Shown: one piece after another, positions 1 through 5,783 of the stretch
Numbering within the stretch: position 1 is the stretch's first letter
Layout: the number at the start of each line of letters is the position of its first letter
Source: JBOGIF01 sp050742415
GTDB taxonomy: Bacteria > Actinomycetota > Acidimicrobiia > Acidimicrobiales > AC-14
Assembly: GCA_050742415.1 (NCBI GenBank)
Contig: JBOGIF010000222.1
Span: forward strand, 1-37,386
Direction of reading: 5' to 3'
Length of the DNA stretch: 37,386 bases
Translations under genes and position numbers: made by a program
The notes under the pieces: model-generated
The model's database searches: none
The model's input: the letters and a program-made list of their open reading frames with translations, nothing else
Told to the model about the DNA's origin: nothing

Positions 1-113
1 ACGACAAGCGCCACGCCATCGCCGAGCGCGACGCCACTCGGGAGGTCCAGCGGGCGGTCGCCGACCGCAACCGGGGAGGGGCCCGCAACGGAGAAGGGCG
101 CCGGCGCCGGTAG
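1..113 (+). CDS. smpB: SsrA-binding protein SmpB, C-terminal part
   Basis: Only the last 36 codons lie in the window, read in the frame beginning at base 3 and ending in TAG at 111-113. The peptide begins DKRHAIAERDATREVQRA and ends in a basic RRRR tail. This matches the SmpB C-terminus, where a DKR-x-x-I-x-E-R-x-x-x-R-E helix is followed by a basic tail that enters the ribosomal mRNA channel during trans-translation. The tmRNA gene begins 22 bases downstream, and smpB-ssrA adjacency is common. The identification is firm despite the short length. Confidence 0.9.
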   Translation, partial: DKRHAIAERDATREVQRAVADRNRGGARNGEGRRRR

Positions 114-116
114 ACT
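111..116 (+). promoter_or_regulatory. Candidate -10 box for ssrA
   Basis: TAGACT fits the actinobacterial TANNNT -10 pattern and includes the smpB stop codon. Transcription would begin near 123, giving a short 5' leader that RNase P could remove to give the mature end at 136. No convincing -35 element is visible. Confidence 0.4.
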
Positions 117-135
117 GGGCGTCGCAACTTGACAT

Positions 136-486
136 GGGGGTGCCTGGTTTCGACTTCGGTCGACGAAACGGGAGAAGCGAGCCGTGGTCTCCGGAGTCCA
201 CGTTAAAGAGCCGGAACAAAAACAAACGCCGACACCAAGACGGCACTTCTCGCTGCTTAGGCAGTGAGAACGTCCACCCGGTCCCAGCCCTGCGGACCGG
301 CACCGGACGTCATCTAGCGGGGCTTACCCGAAGGGCCTTGTCAGTGGGCCCGTCGGGGAAATCTCAACTGACTGGGGCGGTCGCCGATGCCGACGACGAG
401 CGATCGCCCGAGATCTGAAGTCGGCTGCGCTCGGAGAAGTCCCGCGTAGGGCCCGAAGGACGAGGGTTCGATTCCCTCCACCTCCA
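136..486 (+). ncRNA. ssrA: Transfer-messenger RNA (tmRNA)
   Basis: One-piece tmRNA that rescues stalled ribosomes with SmpB. The 5' end GGGGGUG (136-142) pairs with CACCUCC (479-485) as the acceptor stem, including the G-U pair at position 3 that charges alanine. A486 is the discriminator. The 3' part carries a T-arm sequence GGTTCGATTCC (465-475). The tag frame with a good C-terminus runs from GCC at 228 to TAG at 258-260 and encodes ADTKTALLAA. The final residues ALLAA resemble the usual ALAA degron. CCA is not encoded: the next bases are CTA, so the end must be added by nucleotidyltransferase. The resume codon is inferred from similarity to other actinobacterial tags beginning AD. Confidence 0.95.
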
Positions 487-493
487 CTACACT

Positions 494-519
494 ACAGGTG
501 TCATTGTACGAACACCTGT
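494..519 (+). terminator. Hairpin after tmRNA; possible terminator within repeat A
   Basis: ACAGGTGT (494-501) and ACACCTGT (512-519) form a perfect 8-bp stem with a 10-base loop, starting 8 bases after the mature tmRNA end. There is no U tract. It could stop ssrA transcription, but the same hairpin with a 10-base loop recurs at 1593-1612 far from any RNA gene, so its first identity may be as a repeat terminus. Confidence 0.4.
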
Positions 520-523
520 CTTC
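497..523 (+). repeat. Repeat A: left end of the VapBC1 segment
   Basis: The 27 bases begin GGTGTCATTGTACGAACACC and end TGTCTTC. The reverse complement of 1587-1612 matches it with one substitution and one single-base gap. The two copies therefore form an inverted pair enclosing vapBC1. TTGTACGAACAC (505-516) recurs at 1631-1642 in the same orientation. Confidence 0.65.
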
Positions 524-841
524 CAAAGGGAGGCCGAGCGCCGTCTCGAACTGGCCGGCGCTCTCACAGGCGAGGCACAGTTCGACGGACGCCTGAAGGA
601 GTTCCGGTCCGGCCAGACCACTCCGACAACCCCAAGATGTCTCCGAGCCAGACCCTCCGTTCCGGCCCCCCGGCGCCGTCGCCGGGCGCCGAAGAGAATC
701 TCGGCCACCGTCTGGAACGAGATGACGAAGCGCCTGCCTGCCTGTCAGCAGCGGCTGGTACTGCTCAACCAGCGAACACTGGGCGGTCGAGAGCCGTGGG
801 TGCGTGGCCGCGAAGAGATCCGCGGTTCGTGCCGTCGCCCT
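524..841. other. Stretch without recognisable gene
   Basis: About 320 bases between repeat A and the vapC1 stop. Open frames cross it on both strands, but none has a recognisable protein family or a credible start. It may be the decayed inner part of the inserted segment. No tRNA, direct repeat or promoter is convincing here. Confidence 0.4.
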
Positions 842-1222
842 CTATGCACGGTGAACGATCACGTCGTCGGCGTAGGCAGCGAGGGCCCGGAGATCATCGA
901 GGTCGCCACCCAAGACAGCGCCGCTGGGTTCAGCCATGGCGACGACTACCGCGTCCACCGCGGATCCCCGGCGGGCCTGTGCTCGGAGACTGCCGGCCCG
1001 ACGAGCAAGGCGTGCGGAGAGCCCTTCGACGACATCGCACGTCTTCAAGAACCGGTTCACGAGTGCGTCGTGGCGTTGACGTCCGGTGAGCGACTCGACC
1101 AGAACGACGGAAGGCACGAGCGGTGGCCAGATGCCGTCACGCTTGAGCACCTCTATCAATGCAATCGTTGCTTGGTTCTGGCGCGAGAGCCGAGTGATAC
1201 CGCCCGAGTCGAGGACGAGCAC
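842..1222 (-). CDS. vapC: PIN-domain toxin VapC (copy 1)
   Basis: A 126-residue protein of typical PIN ribonuclease length. Acidic residues fall at the expected places: Asp5 in MLVLDSGG at the N-terminus, Glu43 in LVESLTG, Asp90 in SAVDAVVVA, and the Asp107/109 cluster in GGDLDDL near the C-terminus. These would bind Mg2+ or Mn2+ for RNA cleavage. The GTG start lies two bases after the stop of the upstream RHH protein, the usual antitoxin-toxin order. The third and fourth residues after the first Asp (GG rather than T/S) are unusual, so activity is not assured. It lies inside the segment bounded by repeats A and B. The RNA target cannot be read from sequence. Confidence 0.82.
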   Translation of the reverse strand: MLVLDSGGITRLSRQNQATIALIEVLKRDGIWPPLVPSVVLVESLTGRQRHDALVNRFLKTCDVVEGLSARLARRAGSLRAQARRGSAVDAVVVAMAEPSGAVLGGDLDDLRALAAYADDVIVHRA

Positions 1223-1224
1223 GA

Positions 1225-1476
1225 TCAGCCGGCGCGCCGCTGCGAAGGCTCACGTCGGATCCGACGGGCGAGGGCCTCGGCACGGGCGACGGCTTGGGGA
1301 GACGGTTCTCCCACCCTGTCGATGAGCTCGGCGAGGTACCGGTCGGTCTCCTCCATCAGGTCTCTCTGACGCAGCTCGGCCCGGACTGCAGCTTGCAGCA
1401 ACTCGGAGGCCGGCAGGTCGTGCTCCTTGACGGCCCGATGAAGGTCGTCTGGCAGGTAGACCTGCATCCGTGGCAT
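1225..1476 (-). CDS. vapB: Ribbon-helix-helix antitoxin VapB (copy 1)
   Basis: An 83-residue protein starting MPRMQVYLPDDLHRAVKE. That is a beta-strand followed by a helix, as in ribbon-helix-helix DNA-binding antitoxins. The remainder (ASELLQAAVRAELRQRD, then a charged helical tail) would neutralise the PIN toxin encoded two bases downstream. ATG at 1476 is preferred over the in-frame GTG at 1491, because a TATAGT box lies six bases upstream of the ATG, which suits a leaderless mRNA. Antitoxins of this class usually repress their own promoter by binding across the start region; no operator dyad was pinned down. Confidence 0.8.
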   Translation of the reverse strand: MPRMQVYLPDDLHRAVKEHDLPASELLQAAVRAELRQRDLMEETDRYLAELIDRVGEPSPQAVARAEALARRIRREPSQRRAG

Positions 1477-1482
1477 ACGCCT

Positions 1483-1488
1483 ACTATA
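1483..1488 (-). promoter_or_regulatory. -10 box of vapBC1 (leaderless)
   Basis: On the minus strand TATAGT is followed by six bases and then the vapB1 ATG. Transcription would start at or next to the start codon. Confidence 0.6.
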
Positions 1489-1590
1489 CACACAGATCGA
1501 GAATTTCAGCGCTATCGATCGCCGTCGCCTTGGCGGAGCGGCGTGTTCAGCTCGGAGAGCCTGATCGCCGGACCGGCGACAACGGAGAAG

Positions 1591-1619
1591 ACGGTGTTCG
1601 TACTATGACACCCCAGGCC
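1591..1619 (-). repeat. Repeat B: right end of the VapBC1 segment
   Basis: Inverted partner of repeat A; the matched core is 1587-1612. It contains the stem GGTGT/ACACC with a 10-base loop. The plus strand reads ACGGTG, then TTCGTACTATG, then ACACCCCAGGCC. The same flanks without the central 11 bases occur at 1770-1787 (repeat D). Confidence 0.65.
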
Positions 1620-1630
1620 ACTACCGCCCG

Positions 1631-1642
1631 TTGTACGAACAC
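1631..1642 (+). repeat. Repeat C: partial left end before the VapC fragment
   Basis: TTGTACGAACAC is identical to 505-516 within repeat A, in the same orientation. The GGTGTCA part of A is absent here. It lies 12 bases after repeat B and just before the VapC fragment. Confidence 0.5.
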
Positions 1643-1656
1643 GATCAAGCATCGGC

Positions 1657-1776
1657 GATGGAGAGTGGGCTCGGCTCGGTGCCGCCGCCGACGCAGAGGT
1701 TCCGATCCTCGTACCCCTTGCCGCCGTAGCGCAGGCCTGGCGAGGCGGAAGCCGTCAGGCCTTGTTGGCACGGTGA
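1657..1776 (+). pseudogene. VapC (PIN toxin) fragment
   Basis: The plus-strand frame ending in TGA at 1774-1776 reads EVPILVPLAAVAQAWRGG and then SRQALLAR. This closely matches VapC2 of this window (EVVPLVPAPVLAEAWRGG, then SRQASLAR), roughly residues 30-56 of that protein. The N-terminal catalytic Asp and the whole C-terminal half are missing, and there is no start codon of the right context. It is a relic of a PIN toxin in the opposite orientation to the two intact pairs. Repeats C and D flank it. Antitoxin remains are not recognisable. Confidence 0.75.
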
Positions 1777-1787
1777 CACCCCAGGCC
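1770..1787 (-). repeat. Repeat D: right end after the VapC fragment
   Basis: ACGGTGACACCCCAGGCC equals repeat B (1591-1619) with an internal 11-base deletion. The last 14 bases (TGACACCCCAGGCC) are identical to 1606-1619. It follows the relic, as B follows vapBC1. Confidence 0.6.
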
Positions 1788-1827
1788 CACCAACGTCCCG
1801 ACCAGGTTGGTCACCGGCGAGTGCGGC

Positions 1828-1842
1828 TTTAGGAACACCGTG
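1828..1842 (+). repeat. Possible degenerate left end before VapBC2
   Basis: TTTAGGAACACCGT resembles TTGTACGAACACCTGT of repeat A, with several differences. It lies between repeat D and vapC2 in the position expected for a third left end. This is weak evidence on its own. Confidence 0.25.
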
Positions 1843-1875
1843 CGATCGGAGGCCGCTCGCCAGTCGGCGCGGCCG

Positions 1876-2256
1876 TCACACGGACTCGATACCCAAGTGC
1901 TGACGAGCTCCCGAGGCGATACGAGCGATGTGGTCATGGTTGGACGTGACGACGGCATCACCGCGTCGGAGCGCGCCCTCGACGACGGTGACGTCGACGA
2001 CGTCGTCGTGCCCTGCAAGTCCGGCGAGCACGCCGACCGCTCGGGCCTGTTCGTCGCTCATCGGCTCGATCAAGCACATTGCCAGCAGTCGGGCGAGGCT
2101 CGCCTGACGGGACCCACCCCGCCATGCCTCAGCGAGGACAGGAGCGGGAACGAGCGGGACGACCTCTTCAGCGAGGAACCCGGCGTGCAGCGCCCACATC
2201 GTCCGGTCGTTGCGCTCGGCGGCGATGAGGGCTCCGGTGTCATAGGTGATGCCCAC
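1876..2256 (-). CDS. vapC: PIN-domain toxin VapC (copy 2)
   Basis: A 126-residue PIN-domain protein starting MGITYDTGALIAAER, with catalytic Asp6, Glu43 in VLAEAWRGG, Asp85/Asp88 in HDDVVDVTV, and a terminal TSNHDHI motif where many relatives have TSDxxD. The GTG start overlaps the antitoxin stop by one base (TAGTG), implying translational coupling. It has little similarity to VapC1 outside the catalytic residues, but is clearly related to the fragment at 1657-1776. Expected role: sequence-specific RNase held inactive by the neighbouring antitoxin. Confidence 0.85.
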   Translation of the reverse strand: MGITYDTGALIAAERNDRTMWALHAGFLAEEVVPLVPAPVLAEAWRGGSRQASLARLLAMCLIEPMSDEQARAVGVLAGLAGHDDVVDVTVVEGALRRGDAVVTSNHDHIARIASGARQHLGIESV

Positions 2257-2528
2257 TAGGCCCGACGCCGGCTCCGCGCTCTCGTCGGTTGCCGCCCGAG
2301 CAACGCCCGCGCACGGGCGAGGCCCTCGGCCAGCTCCTCAGTCGTCAACGGGCCGTGCTCGGCCTCCCACTGGGCGACACCCTCCCGCCCGGCCTCAAGG
2401 CGCAAGCGGTGGGCTGCCGAATCGGCCAGCCACGCACTGAAGGACGTTCCCTCCACCTCGGCAGCACAGTCGATCGCGGCCGCCAGTTCGTGCGGGAGGG
2501 ACACGGACCGCTTCTCCCGTTGTGCCAC
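2256..2528 (-). CDS. vapB: Antitoxin partner of VapC2
   Basis: A 90-residue protein from GTG at 2528. The N-terminus AQREKRSVSLPHELAAAID has the strand-then-helix pattern of a ribbon-helix-helix antitoxin. A helix (GTSFSAWLADSAAHRL) follows, then an acidic tail with ELAEGLARARALL. The longer open frame up to 2648 is not preferred, because TACCGT lies eight bases before this GTG, giving the same leaderless arrangement as elsewhere in the window. The stop shares its last base with the toxin start. The function as antitoxin rests on position and fold pattern. Confidence 0.78.
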   Translation of the reverse strand: MAQREKRSVSLPHELAAAIDCAAEVEGTSFSAWLADSAAHRLRLEAGREGVAQWEAEHGPLTTEELAEGLARARALLGRQPTRARSRRRA

Positions 2529-2536
2529 GAAACCCG

Positions 2537-2542
2537 ACGGTA
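2537..2542 (-). promoter_or_regulatory. -10 box of vapBC2 (leaderless)
   Basis: Minus-strand TACCGT, an eight-base spacer and then the GTG at 2528. It supports the short form of the antitoxin. Confidence 0.5.
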
Positions 2543-2706
2543 GCACAGCCGGTAGGACAACCTCGCCGGAGACGTGGCCGCGTCCGCCCAGGCCCGCTCG
2601 GCATGAGCATGGCCTACGCCGGTCAGGGTGCAGCGTGTCTAGTTTCACCGGACATCGTCGGAGCGCGCCGCCCGAGGTCGTCGCGGCGAGAAGCGCGCGC
2701 GGCGCG

Positions 2707-3615
2707 TCAGTACGGGGAGGCGTGGATCACGTCGCCGGCGTGGATCGTGTGTAGCTGACCGCCGCCGCTGGCCACGAGTAGATGGCCGTCGTCATCGACG
2801 TCGGTCGCCCGGCCGCGAATCTCGCCACCTGCCAGAACAATCCGGATATCGCGGCCGATGGTGACGCACCTTTTCCCGTACTCGGCGAGGGCGTCGTCAG
2901 ACGGCTCGCACAGAAGTTCCCCCAGGCGGCGGAGGAAGGCCTCTAGAAGCACATCGCGGTCGAGGGTGAGACCAGTGAGCGAGAACAGGTCCGCGCCGCC
3001 CGGCGGCAGCGGAGAGCTCCACCGGACGTTCAGCCCGAGCCCGACCACGACCCCGGGCCCGGCCACGCCTCCATCGACCAGCTCCGAAAGGATCCCGCCG
3101 ACCTTGGCCTCGCCGCCCGGGGCGAGGAGGTCGTTGGGCCACTTGAGGTCCGGCAACACGCCAGCAGCGTCAACGCAGGCGTCCGCGGCCGCCAGTCCGG
3201 CCACGATGGTCGCGAGGGGAGGCGGGGGCCGCAGCAGCACCGAGGCGAGCAAGGAGGAGCCCGGAGGGGCCTCCCAGGTTCGGCCACGCCGGCCACGGCC
3301 GGCAGTCTGGTGGTCGGCCACCACGACGGTCCCGTCCGCCGCCCCGGCCCGGGCCAGGCCCGCGAGCTCGACATTGGTGGAACCGATATCCGTGAACCGC
3401 CGAACATCGCCGAACCGGCCCGGCGGACCCGAGGGCGAACCCGAAAGGGGCGTAGGCGGGACGATCGCTACGGGAGGATCTCGGCCAGATCGAACGAGAC
3501 GTCGGGAAAGGCGAATGGAGCGACCGGGCCGGATCGGCCCTGGCGAACGTCGGCGTAGGTGCCAGCGCCCGGCTGCCTGTGCACCTCCACGACTCCAGCC
3601 GACCACCGAAGCCAT
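2707..3615 (-). CDS. birA: Biotin--[acetyl-CoA-carboxylase] ligase, disturbed N-terminus
   Basis: Attaches biotin to biotin carboxyl carrier proteins via biotinyl-AMP. The conserved part begins near 3420 with RRFTDIGSTNVELAGLA. It continues with the biotin/ATP loop GRGRRGRTWEAPPGSS, the KWPNDLL signature, KVGGILSEL and VGLGLNVRW, then a C-terminal SH3-like domain. There is no N-terminal HTH, so it is a non-repressor type. The start is the oddity: between the Uma2-fragment stop (3468-3470) and the conserved domain the frame has no ATG, GTG or TTG. The nearest in-frame start is ATG 3615 (or GTG 3606). It would add about 66 residues that are simply the Uma2 fragment read in another frame. A rare start codon or a rearranged 5' end is possible. 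Confidence 0.85.
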   Translation of the reverse strand: MASVVGWSRGGAQAAGRWHLRRRSPGPIRPGRSIRLSRRLVRSGRDPPVAIVPPTPLSGSPSGPPGRFGDVRRFTDIGSTNVELAGLARAGAADGTVVVADHQTAGRGRRGRTWEAPPGSSLLASVLLRPPPPLATIVAGLAAADACVDAAGVLPDLKWPNDLLAPGGEAKVGGILSELVDGGVAGPGVVVGLGLNVRWSSPLPPGGADLFSLTGLTLDRDVLLEAFLRRLGELLCEPSDDALAEYGKRCVTIGRDIRIVLAGGEIRGRATDVDDDGHLLVASGGGQLHTIHAGDVIHASPY

Positions 3616-3629
3616 CCAACAAGGCTCAT
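3468..3629 (-). pseudogene. C-terminal fragment of an Uma2-family (DUF820) endonuclease
   Basis: A 53-codon frame whose ATG overlaps the dppF stop (ATGA) and which ends in TAG at 3468-3470. From about residue 5 it reads GWLRWSAGVVEVHRQPG, then TYADVRQGRSGPVAP, then AFPDVSFDLAEILP. This matches the last 45 or so residues of Uma2-family PD-(D/E)XK proteins (W-L-V-D ... VEVHR, closing PD-x-x-x-DLAE-hydrophobic). The catalytic N-terminal portion is missing, so the fragment cannot cleave DNA. It may still be translated by coupling from dppF. It overlaps the only available upstream starts of birA in a different frame. Confidence 0.7.
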
Positions 3630-4684
3630 GGCACGACGGGGTCGGTCTCGGCGAAGTGGCAGGCGACGGGATGGCCCTGCCCGCGGTCCACAAGTGCCGG
3701 CTCCTCGGCCGCGCAGATGTCCTCGGCCTTCCAGCAGCGGGTGCGGAAGCGGCAGCCGGAGGGAGGGTCCACCGGGCTGGGCAGCTCACCGGCCAGCACG
3801 ATGCGCTTGCGGGCCCGCTCGGCGCGGGGGTCCGGCACCGGCACGGCCGACAGCAGCGCCTGGGTGTAGGGGTGGGCCGGGCGTGCGTAGATGTCGTCGC
3901 GGGTCCCCACCTCCACGATCCTGCCCAGGTACATGACCGCCACGCGGTCGGAGATGTGGCGCACGACCGACAGGTCGTGGGCGATGAACACGTAGGACAG
4001 ATGCAGCTCGGAGCGGAGCCGCTCCAGCAGGTTGAGCACGCCAGCCTGGACACTCACGTCGAGCGCCGACACGGGCTCGTCGAGGATGACCACGTCGGGC
4101 TCCAGGGCCAGGGCGCGGGCGATCCCGATGCGCTGGCGCTGCCCGCTCGAGAACTCGTGCGGGTAACGGCCGGCGTGCTCCGGCAGCAGGCGCACCAGCT
4201 CCAGGAGCTCCGCCACCCGCGCCCGCGCCGCCTTTCGGTTCCAGCCGTGGATCACGAGCGGCTCGGCCAGGATCGAAGACACCCGCATCCGGGGGTTCAG
4301 CGACGCGTACGGGTCCTGGAAGACGATCTGCAGGTGGCGGCGGAGCCGGCGCATGTCGCGCCGTCCCTTGGCCAGCACGTCCTCACCCCGGAACCGCACC
4401 TCCCCCGAGGTGGGTTCGACCAGCCGGAGGATGCACCGGCCCGTGGTCGACTTCCCGCAGCCCGACTCACCGACGAGACCGAGGGTCTCGCCCGTCGCCA
4501 GGTCGAACGACACACCCGACACGGCGTGCACCCGGTTCTTGTGCTTGCGACCGAGGCCGAAGCCCGAGCTGCCCCGGGCCGGGAAGTCCTTGACCAGGTC
4601 TCGCACGGACAGGAGGGGGGCGGCGTCGCCGACCGGCTCCGAGACTTCGAGGGCAGCCGGCCCGACCACCGGCCCGACCGTCAC
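3626..4684 (-). CDS. dppF: Peptide ABC transporter ATP-binding protein (DppF/OppF type)
   Basis: A 352-residue ABC ATPase from GTG 4684, 16 bases after the dppD stop. Walker A is GESGCGKST (residues 72-80), followed by the Q-loop VFQDPYASLNP, the signature FSSGQRQRIGIARAL and Walker B VVILDEPVSALD. A C-terminal oligopeptide-transporter extension has the cysteine cluster C-x5-C-x6-C (GCRFRTRCWKAEDIC). The signature has SSGQ instead of SGGQ, a mild departure. It would pair with DppD to power uptake of di- or oligopeptides or nickel. No permease genes are adjacent; the next gene downstream is an Uma2 fragment and then birA. Confidence 0.92.
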   Translation of the reverse strand: MTVGPVVGPAALEVSEPVGDAAPLLSVRDLVKDFPARGSSGFGLGRKHKNRVHAVSGVSFDLATGETLGLVGESGCGKSTTGRCILRLVEPTSGEVRFRGEDVLAKGRRDMRRLRRHLQIVFQDPYASLNPRMRVSSILAEPLVIHGWNRKAARARVAELLELVRLLPEHAGRYPHEFSSGQRQRIGIARALALEPDVVILDEPVSALDVSVQAGVLNLLERLRSELHLSYVFIAHDLSVVRHISDRVAVMYLGRIVEVGTRDDIYARPAHPYTQALLSAVPVPDPRAERARKRIVLAGELPSPVDPPSGCRFRTRCWKAEDICAAEEPALVDRGQGHPVACHFAETDPVVP

Positions 4685-4700
4685 CGGCCGGCCCCGGCTG

Positions 4701-5693
4701 TCACCCGGGGCTCCCCGAGGCCACGATCTGCTCGGCCCGGATGCAGGCGCACTCGACGGAGCCGACCCGCCGGAGGACCGGGTCCTCGGTGGTGCAGGCG
4801 TCGATCGCGCACGAGCAGCGCGGCGCAAAGGCGCAGCCGGGGGGGAGGGCTAGCAGCGACGGTGGACCGCCCTCGATCGGCGTGAGCCGGCTCCGGCCGT
4901 CGTCGTCGAGGCGGGGGAGCGATGCCAGCAGGCCCCGGGTGTAGGGATGCCGGCAGCGGTAGTAGACGTCCTCGACCGACCCCTTCTCCACCACCCGTCC
5001 GGCGTACATGACCGCCACCCGGTCGACCAGCCCGGCCACCACGCCGAGGTCGTGGCTGATGAGCACGATCCCCATCCCGGTCTCGGCCTGTATGGCCCGG
5101 AGCACGTCGAGGATCTGAGCCTGGATGGTCACGTCCAGCGCGGTGGTCGGCTCGTCGGCGATCAGCAGGTCGGGACCGTTGGATATCGCCATGGCGATCA
5201 TGGCCCGCTGGCACATGCCGCCCGAGAACTGGTGCGGGTAGTCGTCCACGCGCCGGTCGGCCTGGGGGATGCCCACCCGCTCGAGCAGCTCGACCGCCCG
5301 CCGCTTCGCCTCCTTGCGGCCGACCTCACGGTGGTGGACGCGGATGGCCTCGGCGATCTGGTGGCCGATGGTGAAGACCGGGTTCAGCGACGTCACCGGG
5401 TCCTGGAACACCATGGCGATCCTCGCCCCCCGCAGCTTGCGGAGCTCGGCCCCCGGCATCCCGAGCAGCTCGCGGTCGCGGTAGCGGACCGAGCCGGCAA
5501 CTTTGGCGTTGGCCGGCAGCAGGCCGAGGGTGGCGAGCATGGTGACGCTCTTGCCTGAGCCCGATTCCCCCACGACGCCGAGCACTTCGCCCTCGCCGAC
5601 GTCCAGGCTCACGCCCCGCACTGCGGGCGCGGTACCGCCGGCCGTGGCGAAGCTGACGTGGAGGTCGTCGACCTCGAGGATGCGTGAATTCAT
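4701..5693 (-). CDS. dppD: Peptide ABC transporter ATP-binding protein (DppD/OppD type)
   Basis: A 330-residue ABC ATPase starting at ATG 5693 (MNSRILEVDDLHVSF). Walker A is GESGSGKS (42-49), with Q-loop MVFQDPVTSLNP, the DppD-typical signature FSGGMCQRAMIAMAI, Walker B LLIADEPTTALD, and a C-terminal Cys-rich extension (GCAFAPRCSCAIDAC). It is the partner ATPase of DppF, encoded next downstream. A TAGCAT box 24 bases upstream could be its -10. The substrate-binding lipoprotein begins 90 bp away on the other strand, so the two promoters face outward from one short region. No DppB or DppC permease is encoded in this window. Confidence 0.93.
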   Translation of the reverse strand: MNSRILEVDDLHVSFATAGGTAPAVRGVSLDVGEGEVLGVVGESGSGKSVTMLATLGLLPANAKVAGSVRYRDRELLGMPGAELRKLRGARIAMVFQDPVTSLNPVFTIGHQIAEAIRVHHREVGRKEAKRRAVELLERVGIPQADRRVDDYPHQFSGGMCQRAMIAMAISNGPDLLIADEPTTALDVTIQAQILDVLRAIQAETGMGIVLISHDLGVVAGLVDRVAVMYAGRVVEKGSVEDVYYRCRHPYTRGLLASLPRLDDDGRSRLTPIEGGPPSLLALPPGCAFAPRCSCAIDACTTEDPVLRRVGSVECACIRAEQIVASGSPG

Positions 5694-5783
5694 CGGCGGC
5701 GGCAGGTTTGCTTGAATGCTAGCGACGGGCTCGGTCGGCCTGCGTCCCAGGTAGGGGCGGTTCTTCGAGGGGGGACAACTCTT

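Noticed and set aside
487..708. Minus-strand open frame of 73 codons downstream of tmRNA
   Set aside because: Composition is Arg/Ser-rich shadow-like, there is no recognisable family, and its 5' end is repeat A.
637..1369. Two overlapping plus-strand open frames across the VapBC1 region
   Set aside because: They run antisense to vapC1 and vapB1, which have clear families and motifs.
497..1787. Integron cassette (attC-like) interpretation of the repeats around the VapC modules
   Set aside because: The repeats do not contain the GTTRRRY/RYYYAAC core sites in proper arrangement, and no integron integrase is seen.
472..2459. 13-base match TTCCCTCCACCTC between the tmRNA 3' end (472-484) and 2447-2459, as possible attL/attR of an integrated island
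   Set aside because: The distal copy lies inside the vapB2 coding sequence, is shorter than typical tmRNA attachment cores, and no integrase gene is present. Chance or codon use explains it.
2858..4885. 675-codon plus-strand open frame across birA, dppF and dppD
   Set aside because: It is antisense to three well-supported genes, with low-complexity Arg/Pro/Gly translation; an effect of high GC.
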